This document shows, one piece after another, positions 9,054 through 19,409 of a stretch of DNA of 64,000 nt. This DNA comes from Oscillospiraceae bacterium (lineage in GTDB: Bacteria; Bacillota; Clostridia; Oscillospirales; Ruminococcaceae). The first letter of the stretch is position 1. Every line of letters starts with the position of its first letter. The notes below the pieces were generated by a model, which was given only the letters and a program-made list of their open reading frames with translations, had not been told where the DNA came from and did not search any database. The stretch is from positions 1 to 64,000 of the forward strand of contig JAHHUE010000002.1 of the NCBI GenBank assembly GCA_020024155.1, given 5' to 3'. Both the position numbers and the translations under genes were made by a program.

Positions 9054-10055
9054 TTAACGATAATCTATATTGAGATTTGCTATTCCGTTAAGTGATGTAT
9101 CTCCAATATTACCCGATAAATACTCATAATATCCTTGTGCTGCAATCATAGCCCCATTGTCACCACAAAGTTCTATATCTGGGCAAACAAACTTCTTACC
9201 TTTTGCTTTTTCTTGTATAAGCTCTCTCAATCTTCTGTTTGCTGCAACGCCACCTGCAATTGCAATTGTATCATATCCAAATTCATTTGATGCGTTTACA
9301 AGATTATCGCTGAGTATTTGTGATATTTTTTCTTCAAAACTTGCTGCAAGGCTGTTTATATCTGTTTCTTCTCCTTTCATATTGTTTGTATTAAAAATAT
9401 TTATAACCGCTGTTTTTAAACCAGAAAAACTTACATCATATTTATTTTCTGTATGTGGTGTAGGTAATTTGTATTTTGTTTTATCTCCTGAAAGTGCAGC
9501 CTTTGAAACAGCCGGACCCCCTGGATAACCAAGACCTAATGTACGGCTTACTTTATCAAAAGCCTCACCTGCTGCGTCATCTATTGTTCTGCCAATAACA
9601 CGAAATTTTGTGTAATCTTCAACTGCAACAATATGACTATGTCCACCAGATGCAACAAGGCAGATAAACGGTGGTTTAAGGTCTTTATGTGTAAGATATA
9701 AAGCTGCAATATGCCCTCTTATATGGTGTGTTGGAACAAGTGGTTTTCCGCTTGCAAAACTAAGTCCCTTTGCAAAATTAACACCAACAAGCAACGCACC
9801 AATAAGACCCGGTGCAAATGTACAAGCAATTGCGTCTATATCATTTACAGTAAGATTTGCGTCGTCAAAGCATTTCTGAACCACTTCACTTACAGCATCA
9901 ATATGTCTTCTCGAAGCAATTTCCGGCACAACACCACCATATAAACCGTGTTCTTCTGCTTGTGAATAAACTATACTTGAAAGTATTTCTCTGCCATCTT
10001 TAACAATGGAAGCAGCTGTTTCGTCACAGCTGGATTCTATACCTAAAACTAACAT
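9054..10055 (-). CDS. tsaD: tRNA N6-adenosine threonylcarbamoyltransferase
   Basis: A 333-residue ASKHA-fold protein. It transfers the threonylcarbamoyl group to A37 of ANN-decoding tRNAs as part of the t6A machinery with TsaB and TsaE. The N-terminal GIESSCDETAASIV, metal-binding HHIRGH (His pair), and GGVAANRRLR are diagnostic. Length is typical. It follows rimI by 51 bp in the polA-rimI-tsaD order, a common Firmicute linkage. TsaB and TsaE are not in the window. Confidence 0.96.
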   Translation of the reverse strand: MLVLGIESSCDETAASIVKDGREILSSIVYSQAEEHGLYGGVVPEIASRRHIDAVSEVVQKCFDDANLTVNDIDAIACTFAPGLIGALLVGVNFAKGLSFASGKPLVPTHHIRGHIAALYLTHKDLKPPFICLVASGGHSHIVAVEDYTKFRVIGRTIDDAAGEAFDKVSRTLGLGYPGGPAVSKAALSGDKTKYKLPTPHTENKYDVSFSGLKTAVINIFNTNNMKGEETDINSLAASFEEKISQILSDNLVNASNEFGYDTIAIAGGVAANRRLRELIQEKAKGKKFVCPDIELCGDNGAMIAAQGYYEYLSGNIGDTSLNGIANLNIDYR

Positions 10056-10106
10056 ATATATTCCTTCTTAATATTTTCAATTACATCTAACCGTATAATT
10101 ATACTA

Positions 10107-10529
10107 TTATACATCTCTTTTGTAAATAATAGCAGTTTCTGTTGGGTTTTGATAAAAGTTTTTTCTCTTTCCAAGCATTTCAAAACCCAGTTTTTCGTAT
10201 AATCTTATAGCTGATATATTGCTTTCTCTTACTTCCAAAACACAAGGAAGATTTATCTGTGATAATGTTTCTTTGAGAAGATATTCGCCATAACCTTTTC
10301 TTTGTTTTTCTTTATCTGTAACAACAAATACCAACTCTGCGTCATCACTTACAAGGTATGATATGAATGCAACCACATTTTTCTCATCTTCCAAAACAAA
10401 ACTTTTTATACTGTCGTTAGCCAAACTGTCAGAAAGAGCTTTTTTGCTCCATCCGTCTATAACATTTTTAAAAATTTCAGAAACTTTATCAACATCTTCT
10501 TGCTGAAAAGCTCTAACCTTTTGCAACAT
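10107..10529 (-). CDS. rimI: GNAT acetyltransferase, RimI-like
   Basis: A 140-residue GNAT-fold protein with the acetyl-CoA loop (KQRKGYGEYLL), the strand motif CVLEVRESNISAIRLYEKLGFEMLGKRKNFY typical of RimI, and a C-terminal Tyr-containing strand. RimI acetylates the N-terminus of ribosomal protein S18 in other bacteria. Its start overlaps the polA stop by 17 bases, so the pair is translationally coupled, and tsaD follows. The linkage to tsaD strengthens the RimI call. Confidence 0.88.
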   Translation of the reverse strand: MLQKVRAFQQEDVDKVSEIFKNVIDGWSKKALSDSLANDSIKSFVLEDEKNVVAFISYLVSDDAELVFVVTDKEKQRKGYGEYLLKETLSQINLPCVLEVRESNISAIRLYEKLGFEMLGKRKNFYQNPTETAIIYKRDV

Positions 10530-13044
10530 ACCAGTTTTCCCCCATATTTACATCTACTTTGAGTGGAACTGAAAGTTTTGCAGCACCCTGCATTTCTTCA
10601 AGAAGAATTTTCATTGCTTTTTCTTTTTCTTCAATTGGTGCTTCAACAATAAGTTCGTCGTGTACCTGTAAAATAAGTTTTGCTTTAAGTCCTTCTTCTT
10701 TAAGTCTGTTTGCAACTTTTACCATTGCAATTTTGATTATATCGGCACTTGTACCTTGAATTGGTGTATTCATTGCCATTCTTGCACCAAGAGCCTGAAT
10801 ATTTTTATTTGAGTTATTTATTTCTGGCAATACACGCTTACGGTTATACAGTGTTGCAACATATCCATTATCTTTTGCAAACTGTGTTATTGTGCTCATA
10901 TATTCTTTAACGCCTTTAAATGTATTTAGATAATTCTTTATAAATTCATCAGCTTCTTTAACTGTTATGCCCACATCTTTTGCAAGACTGAATGCACCTA
11001 TGCCATATACAATACCAAAGTTTACAGCTTTTGCACGAGAACGGATTTTAGGTGTAACCATTTCAACCGGAAGTCCCATAATAGCAGCTGCTGTTTGAGT
11101 GTGAATATCTTCATTGTTGATAAATGCTTTTTGCATAGTTTCATCGCCACTTATATGTGCAAGTATGCGAAGTTCTATCTGAGAATAGTCAGCATCAAGT
11201 AAAATATAGCCTTCTTTTGCAACAAAGAATTTACGCAATTTTTGCCCTAATTCTGTTCTTACAGGAATATTCTGCAAGTTAGGTTCACCAGAAGAAATTC
11301 TGCCAGTTCTTGTTTCCGTTTGATTGAATGTTGTGTGAATTCTGCCGTCTTCTTTTATCTTATCTTTTAAGCCTTCAACATAAGTGCTGTTGAGTTTTTG
11401 ATATGTGCGATAATTTAAGATTTTATCTATAACCGGATGATATTTTCTCAACCCTTCTAAAACTTCTGCATTTGTTGAGTAACCGGATTTTGTTTTTTTA
11501 CCGGTTGGAAGTTCCAGTGTTTCAAATAAAGCTTTACCAAGTTGTTTTGGACTGTTAAGGTTAAATTCATAACCAACCATTTCATAAACACTCTGCAAGT
11601 CTTTTGCAAGTTGTTCTTTAAGCATTTCACCAAATTCTGTAAGTGCTTTTTTATCAACTCCAAAGCCTTCGTATTCCATATCAGCAAGCACTTTTGCAAG
11701 TGGCATTTCTATTTCGTATAAAAGTTCTTGTTGATTTTCGTCCTCAACAAATTTTTTATAATACTCATAAACCTGCATAGCAAAAGGAGCAAAAACATCT
11801 GCACAGTCAAACTCTGCAACAGCATCACAAGATGCAGAAATTCTTTCAAAATCATAGCTTGCAGCACTTGGATTTGCAAGATATGCTGCAAGTTTCATAC
11901 AAAACACAACATTATTTATCTGTATTTTATTTTCATTGCAGAAATTATATAAAGATTTACTGTCATAAGCTATTTTTTCTTTTGTTTTATCCTCTAAAAA
12001 TTCTTTCAGAAGTTCGCTATCTGATTTGCAAGAATAAATATTTTTATCCCACATAACGATAAATTTTTCTTCGTTTTGATATACAATAGCCTTGTTTAAG
12101 GAGTTATCAAAGTCTTTGATTTCAATATATTCAAGAGTTTTAACTGTATCAAACAAATTTGTATTTTCAATATTTTCTGATGGAACAATTTTTTCTGCCA
12201 TAGAAAACATTTCAAGGCTTTTAAGTGTGTGAGAAACCTTCTGTGAGTCTAATGTTTTTTTGATGTAGGATTCTGGATTTGTGTCTATATCTACATCACA
12301 ACATATAGTACCAAGTTTTTGAGAAAGATATGCCATTTCTTTGTCTGCTATAAGTTTTTCTCTAACACTTTTTTTTATGGCAGGGTCATCAATATTTTCA
12401 TAAACGCCGTCAAGACTGTTAAATTTCTGCAAAAGAGAAACAGCTGTTTTTTCTCCAACTCCTTTTACACCGGGAATATTATCAGATGTATCCCCCATAA
12501 GAGCCTTAAGGTCTATAAGTTTATCTGGTGTAAGACCATATTTTTCAGTTACAGCATTAACATCCATTATTTGATTTTGCCCTTTACCCGATTGTGTCGT
12601 TGCAAGAATAATATTTACATTTTCATCTGCAAGCTGCAAAGAATCTCTATCACCGGTAGCAATATAGCATTTATCCCCTCTTGCTGAACAACTTTTTGCT
12701 ATTGTTCCAAGAATATCATCAGCCTCAAAACCTTCTTTGGTTATAATTGTATATCCAAGGTCTGTTAATAATTCCTTTAAAACTGGCATTTGCTGTGCCA
12801 ATTCTTCCGGCATACCTTTACGAGTACCCTTGTATCCGTCATACATCTTATGTCTGAATGTTTTTGCTTTAAGGTCAAAAGCAATAGCAATACGGTCTGG
12901 TTTTATTTCCTGTTCAAGTTTTATAAGAATGTTTAAAAAGCCATATATACCGTTTGTATATTGACCATCTTTTGTTGTTAAAAGTTTTATGCCATAAAAA
13001 GCACGGTTCAGAATACTGTTTCCGTCAAGTGCCAAAAATTTCAT
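10513..13044 (-). CDS. polA: DNA polymerase I
   Basis: An 843-residue family A polymerase for Okazaki-fragment processing and repair. Residues 1-290 are the 5'-3' nuclease (IAFDLKAKTFRH, EADDILGT, GDTSDNIPGV). Residues 300-460 have the 3'-5' exonuclease fold position, but I find no acidic DIET-type motif, so proofreading is probably lost, as in other Firmicutes. Residues 470-843 are the polymerase: DADYSQIELRILAH (motif A), RSRAKAVNFGIVYG (motif B), QVHDELIVEAP (motif C). The minus-strand start is preceded by GGGG ten bases upstream. Confidence 0.96.
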   Translation of the reverse strand: MKFLALDGNSILNRAFYGIKLLTTKDGQYTNGIYGFLNILIKLEQEIKPDRIAIAFDLKAKTFRHKMYDGYKGTRKGMPEELAQQMPVLKELLTDLGYTIITKEGFEADDILGTIAKSCSARGDKCYIATGDRDSLQLADENVNIILATTQSGKGQNQIMDVNAVTEKYGLTPDKLIDLKALMGDTSDNIPGVKGVGEKTAVSLLQKFNSLDGVYENIDDPAIKKSVREKLIADKEMAYLSQKLGTICCDVDIDTNPESYIKKTLDSQKVSHTLKSLEMFSMAEKIVPSENIENTNLFDTVKTLEYIEIKDFDNSLNKAIVYQNEEKFIVMWDKNIYSCKSDSELLKEFLEDKTKEKIAYDSKSLYNFCNENKIQINNVVFCMKLAAYLANPSAASYDFERISASCDAVAEFDCADVFAPFAMQVYEYYKKFVEDENQQELLYEIEMPLAKVLADMEYEGFGVDKKALTEFGEMLKEQLAKDLQSVYEMVGYEFNLNSPKQLGKALFETLELPTGKKTKSGYSTNAEVLEGLRKYHPVIDKILNYRTYQKLNSTYVEGLKDKIKEDGRIHTTFNQTETRTGRISSGEPNLQNIPVRTELGQKLRKFFVAKEGYILLDADYSQIELRILAHISGDETMQKAFINNEDIHTQTAAAIMGLPVEMVTPKIRSRAKAVNFGIVYGIGAFSLAKDVGITVKEADEFIKNYLNTFKGVKEYMSTITQFAKDNGYVATLYNRKRVLPEINNSNKNIQALGARMAMNTPIQGTSADIIKIAMVKVANRLKEEGLKAKLILQVHDELIVEAPIEEKEKAMKILLEEMQGAAKLSVPLKVDVNMGENWYVAKG

Positions 13045-13081
13045 ATTTTTACCCCATATTAAATAATAATTTACTTATTAG

Positions 13082-13112
13082 TATACCATATTTCTGCAAT
13101 TTATGGTATAAT
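13082..13112. promoter_or_regulatory. symmetrical divergent promoter, polA / dus
   Basis: The inverted repeat TATACCATA (13082-13090) / TATGGTATA (13102-13110) lies between the divergent genes. Each arm contains an outward-facing -10-like box, TATAAT on the plus strand (13107-13112, preceded by TGG, an extended -10) and TATACT on the minus strand. The -35 boxes are poor. Assignment is by inspection only. Confidence 0.45.
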
Positions 13113-13153
13113 ATTTGACTACAAAATAATTTATTTTTTTAAACGAGGTTTTA

Positions 13154-14122
13154 ATGGAAATTAAAGGTTTAAATATAAAAAATAAAGCTGTTCTTGCTCC
13201 AATGGCCGGTTTTTGCGACATTGTTATGCGTAAAGTTGCTGATGATTTTGACGCTGGCTTTACTGTTAGTGAACTTATCAGTGCAAGAGCTTTATATTAT
13301 GGCGATAAAAAAAGTCACACTCTTATGGATAATTTTGACTGTAAAAGTCCGTATGGTATTCAGCTTTTTGGCTTTGAGCCAAATGATTTTATTTCTGCAA
13401 CAGAACACACTTTAAAGCACAATCCGGATTTTATTGATATAAATATGGGTTGTCCTGCACCTAAAATAGTTAATAACGGCAGCGGCAGTGCTCTTATGAA
13501 AACACCAGAGCTTGCACAGCAAATTGCAAAGACTGTTGTTGATAATGCAAAAGGCTTGCCAGTAAGTGTAAAAATGCGTAAAGGCTGGGACGAAAACTGT
13601 ATAACTGCTGTTGAGCTTGCAAAACGATGTGAAGATGTGGGTGTAAGTTTCATTACTGTTCACGCAAGAACAAGAGTAGAAATGTATAACCCTGGTATTG
13701 ACCTTGATATAATCAAAGCTGTAAAACAAGCTGTAAATATTCCTGTTATAGGAAACGGTGATATAACTTGCCCAGAAGATGCAATAAAAATGATGGATTA
13801 CACCGGTTGTGATTATGTTATGGTTGGCAGAGAAGCGTTAAGCCGTCCTTGGATATTCAAACAGATTAAACAAGCTATTAACGGCGAAACTATTGACAGT
13901 GACCCAACTATTGAAGAGAGAATGAAATTATTGTTGTGGCACATTGAAAAGCTATGTGAAGTAAACGGTGAAAGTGCCGGTATGAAAAAAGCTCGTGGGC
14001 AGGCAGCTTTGTATATGAAAGGTCTGCGTGGAGCAGCTCATTTAAGATATCTTACTAATAGCTTAACGGTATTTGATGATGCAAAAAATCTTGTTAATGA
14101 GGTATTAAAAGAAAATGTTTAA
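13154..14122 (+). CDS. dusB: tRNA-dihydrouridine synthase, DusB type
   Basis: A 322-residue FMN-dependent TIM-barrel enzyme that reduces uridine to dihydrouridine in tRNA D-loops. Signature elements are LAPMAGFCD at the N-terminus, INMGCPAPKIVNNGSGSALM near residue 100 (catalytic Cys in MGCP), VSVKMRKGWD, HARTRVEMY and IGNGDI. The C-terminal helical domain is complete. The stop codon overlaps the next gene by eight bases. It leads the dus-yfbR-yfhO-tex operon. Confidence 0.94.
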   Translation: MEIKGLNIKNKAVLAPMAGFCDIVMRKVADDFDAGFTVSELISARALYYGDKKSHTLMDNFDCKSPYGIQLFGFEPNDFISATEHTLKHNPDFIDINMGCPAPKIVNNGSGSALMKTPELAQQIAKTVVDNAKGLPVSVKMRKGWDENCITAVELAKRCEDVGVSFITVHARTRVEMYNPGIDLDIIKAVKQAVNIPVIGNGDITCPEDAIKMMDYTGCDYVMVGREALSRPWIFKQIKQAINGETIDSDPTIEERMKLLLWHIEKLCEVNGESAGMKKARGQAALYMKGLRGAAHLRYLTNSLTVFDDAKNLVNEVLKENV

Positions 14123-14699
14123 TTTTAACGCTCTTGTTTCTCGTATAAAATATATTCCAAGATGGAGTCTTATGCGACAAAGCCGTCAGGAATTTTTGGC
14201 AGAACATACAACAGAAGTTATGCAAATAGCACATACTCTTGCTGCAATTGCAAATAAAAAGTTTGGTCAGAATGTAAATACAGAAAATATAATTATTTGT
14301 GGTTTATACCACGATATAAGCGAAATTTTAACCGGAGATATGCCAACTCCTGTTAAATATAATGACGAAACTTTAAAATGTGCTTATAAAGATATGGAAG
14401 CAAAAGCAATTGCTAAAATGCTTGAAACAATTGATGAAGATATAAAAGATGATATTTCTCCGTTTGTAACAGCAGAAAATCTTTCAGAAAGAGAAACAAA
14501 GATACTGAAAGCAGCAGACAAATTTTCTGCTCTTATAAAATGTATGGAAGAATTGCAGTGTGGAAATGCTGAGTTTAAATCTGCGTATACAAGCACAAAA
14601 CAAAGTCTAGAAGATATGCATCTGCCTGAAATTGACTATTTTATAAAAAATATGTTGCCTTCTTACAGTTTATGTCTTGATGAGCTTGCAAAAATTTAA
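14115..14699 (+). CDS. yfbR: HD-domain 5'-deoxynucleotidase, YfbR-like
   Basis: A 194-residue HD-superfamily phosphohydrolase. The N-terminus RWSLMRQSRQEFLAEHTTEV and YHDISEILTGDMPTPVKY reproduce the YfbR signature closely, with the metal ligands in AEHT, YHD and a later Asp. YfbR dephosphorylates deoxynucleoside 5'-monophosphates. Its start overlaps dusB, so translation is coupled. Twenty bases separate it from the YfhO gene. Confidence 0.92.
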   Translation: MFNFNALVSRIKYIPRWSLMRQSRQEFLAEHTTEVMQIAHTLAAIANKKFGQNVNTENIIICGLYHDISEILTGDMPTPVKYNDETLKCAYKDMEAKAIAKMLETIDEDIKDDISPFVTAENLSERETKILKAADKFSALIKCMEELQCGNAEFKSAYTSTKQSLEDMHLPEIDYFIKNMLPSYSLCLDELAKI

Positions 14700-14718
14700 A
14701 CAATAAAGGAGCTATAAG

Positions 14719-17037
14719 TTGAAAAGTTTTTTAAAAAATTCTTATGTTAAAATTTTCATACTTGGTTTTGCCACCTGTTTTTGCATACTTTTACCTTTTT
14801 TAATTATAGATAAAGGCTTTTTCCTATACGCTGGGGATTTTAACAGTCAGCAAATACCATTTAATATGTATGCTAACAATATGGTTAAGCAAGGTGCTTT
14901 AAATTGGAGTTGGGCAACTGACCTTGGCTCATCAATGATAAACAGCTATTCTTTTTATCTTTTAGGCTCACCTGTTTTCTGGCTAGGTTGTTTATTTCCA
15001 TATAAGTTAATGCCGTATTTTTTACCTTTTGGTTTGATGATTAAGTTTGGGTTTGCATCTCTTGGTGCATTTTGCTTTCTTAAAAGATATTCCAAAAATG
15101 AAAACTACGCTTTTGTAGGTGCTATTTTATATGCATTCAGTGGTTTTTCAATTTACAACATATTCTTTAATCACTTTTTAGAATCTGTTGCTATGTTTCC
15201 GTTTTTATTATGGAGCTTAGATGAGTTTATCTATGAAAAACGAAGAGGTTTATTTGCTTTTTTTGTAGCGTTAAACCTATTAAATAACTACTTTTTCTTT
15301 ATTGGTCAAGTTGTTTTTCTGTTTATATATTTTATCTGTAAAATTGTATCAAAAGAATATACTATATCAATAAAACAATTTTTTAATCTTGCATTTGAAA
15401 GTATACTTGGATGCTTGATGAGTATGGTTCTTTTCTTACCATCTGTTTTAAATATTTTGCAAAATCCTCGCAGTACAAAAATGGCAAAGGATTTTGGATT
15501 ATGGATGTATGGAACTGTACAACAGTATTTTGCAATTGTTCAATCAGCATTTTTCCCACCGGAAAGTCCATACTCTCCAAACCTGTTTACTCAGGGAAAT
15601 ATCAAGTGGACAAGTATATCTGCATTTGTTGTTCTTGGTGGTATGTTTGGATATTTTATATTTTTAAAATATTTCAAAAAATCAGCATTTACAAAAATTT
15701 TTACTTGTTGTGTTATCTTTGCACTTGTACCAATACTTAACAGCAGTTTCTATATGTTCAATCGCAGTTATTATGCAAGATGGTTTTATATGCCTATCTT
15801 AATTCTCTGTGCAATGAATATGCAAAGTTATGAACTTACAAAAGAAAAAATCTATTACGGTTTAAAAAAAGTTACCGTTTTAACTTGTATCTTCTGCGTT
15901 TTCGGGCTAACACCTTCAACTAATAGTGACGGAAAATTCAAACTTGGTCTTGAAAAAGAAATTCCACTTTTCTGGCTTTCATTCCTTATTGCAATTTTCA
16001 GCATATATATGCTATTTGTTATTGTAGAAAACTATAAAGATAAACCAAAATATTCTCAAAAATTACTTATGACTGCATTAAGTATTGTTATGGTTTTTGC
16101 AATACTCCATATATCTATTGTTAAATTACCACAGTCAAACGCAGATAGAAATTATATCAAACAAAACTATGCTCCACTTGATACTTTTACATTAAATGAT
16201 GATAGCTCAGATTATCGTCTTGACGCATATCAGTGTTATAATAATATGGGATTGTTTTATAACAAACCATTTATTCAATTTTTCAACAGCACTGTTACAC
16301 CTTCTATTATGGATTTTTATCCTTATGTTGGTGTAAAAAGAGATGTATCTTCAAAACCGGAATATTCAAATTACGCTTTAAGAAGCTTATTATCAGTTAA
16401 ATATATAGTTATGCCAACTCATGAGGTTGACAATTTCTACGAAGAAGGTTACGATAAAATTTATAGTCCCTACTCTGTTTCAGAGCCATATAAAATATTT
16501 AAAAATGACTATTTTATTCCTATGGGATTTACTTATGATAAATATGTAACCGAAGAGCAAATGCAGCAAGTTGCAGCTGAAAACCGAAGTAACATTATGC
16601 TTAAAGCAATTTTGTGTGATGAAAGTATTGTTGATAACCTAAAACTGTCTTTGGATAAATTAGATAACAGCTTTTTGAACGACCATTCTTTCGCATCTTT
16701 CACCAGTGATGTAGAAGAAAGACGCAATTGCAGTGGATATTATTTTGAGCAGACAAAAGACGGTTTTATCTCTAATATTCAATTGTATCAGCCAAATCTT
16801 GTTTTCTACTCTGTTCCTTATGATGAAGGATTTACTGCATATGTAAACGGAGAAGAAACAAAAATATATAAAGTAAACGCAGGGCTTTCTGCCGTTTATG
16901 CGCCAGCCGGAGATAATGAAATTATTTTCTCTTATCGCACTCCTGGGTTAAATCTTGGAATATTGATAAGCATTTTAGCCTTAGCAATTTATATAATCTA
17001 TCTTATAGCAATTTTTAAAAAGAAGGATATAAAGTAA
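14719..17037 (+). CDS. YfhO-family membrane protein (GT-C-like)
   Basis: A 772-residue multi-spanning protein with a GT-C-like N-terminal membrane domain of roughly 12 helices and a large extracellular C-terminal beta-rich region (about 500-740), ending with another helix. An acidic pair follows the first helix (YAGDFNSQQIPF), where GT-C enzymes have a catalytic Asp. In Bacillus and Listeria, YfhO/GtlB proteins glycosylate lipoteichoic acid. The start is TTG at 14719 with AAGGAG seven bases upstream. The last codon abuts the tex ATG, so the operon is tight. The acceptor is unknown here. Confidence 0.85.
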   Translation: MKSFLKNSYVKIFILGFATCFCILLPFLIIDKGFFLYAGDFNSQQIPFNMYANNMVKQGALNWSWATDLGSSMINSYSFYLLGSPVFWLGCLFPYKLMPYFLPFGLMIKFGFASLGAFCFLKRYSKNENYAFVGAILYAFSGFSIYNIFFNHFLESVAMFPFLLWSLDEFIYEKRRGLFAFFVALNLLNNYFFFIGQVVFLFIYFICKIVSKEYTISIKQFFNLAFESILGCLMSMVLFLPSVLNILQNPRSTKMAKDFGLWMYGTVQQYFAIVQSAFFPPESPYSPNLFTQGNIKWTSISAFVVLGGMFGYFIFLKYFKKSAFTKIFTCCVIFALVPILNSSFYMFNRSYYARWFYMPILILCAMNMQSYELTKEKIYYGLKKVTVLTCIFCVFGLTPSTNSDGKFKLGLEKEIPLFWLSFLIAIFSIYMLFVIVENYKDKPKYSQKLLMTALSIVMVFAILHISIVKLPQSNADRNYIKQNYAPLDTFTLNDDSSDYRLDAYQCYNNMGLFYNKPFIQFFNSTVTPSIMDFYPYVGVKRDVSSKPEYSNYALRSLLSVKYIVMPTHEVDNFYEEGYDKIYSPYSVSEPYKIFKNDYFIPMGFTYDKYVTEEQMQQVAAENRSNIMLKAILCDESIVDNLKLSLDKLDNSFLNDHSFASFTSDVEERRNCSGYYFEQTKDGFISNIQLYQPNLVFYSVPYDEGFTAYVNGEETKIYKVNAGLSAVYAPAGDNEIIFSYRTPGLNLGILISILALAIYIIYLIAIFKKKDIK

Positions 17038-19203
17038 ATGGAAATTAACAGAATTTTAGCAAGTGAATTTAAAAAGGAATTATGGCAGATTGAAAATGCT
17101 GTTGCACTTATGGACGAAGGCGCAACAATTCCATTTATTGCTCGTTACAGAAAAGAAAAGACTGGTGAACTTGATGACCAGATTTTGAGAGAAATTTTTG
17201 AGCGTTTAACTTATCTTAGAAATCTTGAACAGAGAAAGCAAGAAGTTATTACATCTATAACAGAACAAGAAAAAATGACTGATGAAATTATGAATGCTAT
17301 TTCTCGTGCAAATACGCTCAGCGAAGTTGAAGATATTTATCGTCCATTTAAGCCAAAAAGAAAAACTCGTGCATCTGTTGCAAAAGAAAAAGGTCTTGAA
17401 CCTTTGGCAAAAGAAATTATGGAACAGCGTCCAGTGGCTGACCCTATGGCTCTTGCAGAAGAATATGTTAATGAGGAAAAGGGTGTTAACTCAGCAGAAG
17501 ATGCTCTTAAAGGTGCAATGGATATTATCGCAGAAGATGTTTCTGATAATGCCAATGTAAGAAAAACTTTAAAAGCTTTATATTTCCGTACTGGTGAAGT
17601 TTCATCAAAAGGAGACGAAGAAAAAGAAAGTGTTTATACTCAATACTATGATTTTTCAGAAAAAGTAAACAAAATAGCTTCTCACCGTGTTCTCGCAATT
17701 GACCGTGGTGAAAAAGAAGGTTTCCTTAAAGTAAATATTTCTGTCGACTCTATAAGTGCAATTGCAGAAATTGAAAAAATTTATATTGTAAACGACGGCA
17801 AATGTGCTCAGGTTGTAAAAGATGCTATTGCAGACGGATATCAAAGACTTTTACACCCAAGTCTTGATACAGAAATAAGAAATAACCTTACTGATGTTGC
17901 TTGTGAAGGTGCTATAAAATTATTTGGAGATAACTTAAAACAACTTTTGCTTGTACCACCAGTTAAAGGAAAAACTTGTATGGCTCTTGACCCAGGTTAT
18001 CGTACAGGTTGTAAAATGGCTATTGTTGACCCAACAGGAAAGGTTTTAGATACAGGTGTTGTGTATATGACACTTGATATTCACGACAAAGAAAAAGCTA
18101 AAAATCAGCTTAAAAAGCTTATTGCAAAACACGATGTTGATATAATCTCAATAGGTAATGGTACTGCGACCAAAGAAACAGAAATGTTTGTTGCAGCTAT
18201 GCTTAAAGAGATTGATAAGCCAATAAGTTATATGGTTGTAAGCGAAGCCGGTGCGTCAGTATATTCTGCATCAAAACTTGCAGCAGCTGAATTTCCACAG
18301 TTTGATGTTGCTTTAAGAAGTGCTGTTTCAATTGCAAGAAGATTGCAAGATCCTCTTGCCGAGCTTGTTAAAATTGACCCAAAATCTATTGGTGTAGGTC
18401 AGTATCAGCACGATATGCCAAAACAAAAACTTGAAGAAAGTCTTGACGGTGTTGTTGAATATTGTGTTAACACTGTTGGTGTTGACCTTAACACTGCATC
18501 TGCACCACTTTTGGAAAGAGTTTCAGGTCTTAATAAATCAATTGCTAAAAACATTGTTACATATCGTGAAGAAAACGGTGCTTTTGAAAAAAGAAATCAA
18601 CTTCTTAAAGTTTCAAAACTTGGGCCAAAAGCTTATATGCTTTCAGCAGGTTTTTTAAGAATTCCTGATGCAAAAAATAAATTGGACTCCTCTTCTGTTC
18701 ACCCAGAAAGTTATGATGCAGCAAAAAAACTTCTTGAAGCGGTTGGATATACATTAGATGATATTGGCACTAATAAAATTACTGATTTGGAAAAAGTTGT
18801 CAATAAAATTGGTTTTGAAAAACTTGCACAGCAGTTAGAAATTGGTGTGCCTACACTCAAAGACATTATTTCAGAGCTTATTAAACCAGGCAGAGATATG
18901 CGTGATGAGTTGCCTAAACCACTTCTTAGAACAGATGTTCTTGATATGAATGACCTTGTTTCTGGTATGGAATTAACAGGTACTGTAAGAAATGTTATTG
19001 ACTTTGGTGCTTTTGTGGATATTGGTGTTCATCAAGATGGTCTTGTTCATATCAGCCAAATTTGTGATAAATATATTAAACATCCAAGTGAAGTATTGAA
19101 AGTTGGCGATATTGTTACTGTATGGGTAATGAGTGTTGATGTTAACAAAAAGCGTATATCATTAACTATGAAAAAACCTAAACAAGAACCTAAGGCTAAC
19201 TAA
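17038..19203 (+). CDS. tex: Tex-family S1 RNA-binding protein
   Basis: A 721-residue cytoplasmic protein with the full Tex architecture. It has an N-terminal helical region with YRPFKPKRKTRA near 100, a YqgF-like RNase H fold (LDPGYRTGCKMAIVD near 320), and helix-hairpin-helix motifs (LNTASAPLLERVSGL, SIAKNIVTYREENG near 490). A C-terminal S1 domain follows (MELTGTVRNVIDFGAFVDIG near 640). Tex binds nucleic acid and is linked to transcription. The start codon is immediately after the YfhO stop. Confidence 0.95.
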   Translation: MEINRILASEFKKELWQIENAVALMDEGATIPFIARYRKEKTGELDDQILREIFERLTYLRNLEQRKQEVITSITEQEKMTDEIMNAISRANTLSEVEDIYRPFKPKRKTRASVAKEKGLEPLAKEIMEQRPVADPMALAEEYVNEEKGVNSAEDALKGAMDIIAEDVSDNANVRKTLKALYFRTGEVSSKGDEEKESVYTQYYDFSEKVNKIASHRVLAIDRGEKEGFLKVNISVDSISAIAEIEKIYIVNDGKCAQVVKDAIADGYQRLLHPSLDTEIRNNLTDVACEGAIKLFGDNLKQLLLVPPVKGKTCMALDPGYRTGCKMAIVDPTGKVLDTGVVYMTLDIHDKEKAKNQLKKLIAKHDVDIISIGNGTATKETEMFVAAMLKEIDKPISYMVVSEAGASVYSASKLAAAEFPQFDVALRSAVSIARRLQDPLAELVKIDPKSIGVGQYQHDMPKQKLEESLDGVVEYCVNTVGVDLNTASAPLLERVSGLNKSIAKNIVTYREENGAFEKRNQLLKVSKLGPKAYMLSAGFLRIPDAKNKLDSSSVHPESYDAAKKLLEAVGYTLDDIGTNKITDLEKVVNKIGFEKLAQQLEIGVPTLKDIISELIKPGRDMRDELPKPLLRTDVLDMNDLVSGMELTGTVRNVIDFGAFVDIGVHQDGLVHISQICDKYIKHPSEVLKVGDIVTVWVMSVDVNKKRISLTMKKPKQEPKAN

Positions 19204-19220
19204 ATAAATATTAGAAAAAT

Positions 19221-19262
19221 AAATCGTCAGCACTTTAAAATATTGTGCTGACGATTTTTATT
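19221..19262 (+). terminator. terminator of the dus-yfbR-yfhO-tex operon
   Basis: Arms AAATCGTCAGCAC (19221-19233) and GTGCTGACGATTT (19245-19257) form a 13-bp stem followed by T-rich sequence. The next 150 bp to the ackA terminator are AT-rich and show no reading frame. Confidence 0.92.
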
Positions 19263-19409
19263 AAATATATCAATAATTTTTTACTCAATATTTTTTATAT
19301 ATTTTCTAAATTTTAGTTATAATATTTTTACTATACAAATAGTACTAAGCTATTAACTTTTCCCTATTATTTAATAATATTTATAACTACAATTTTATAT
19401 TTTAAATAA

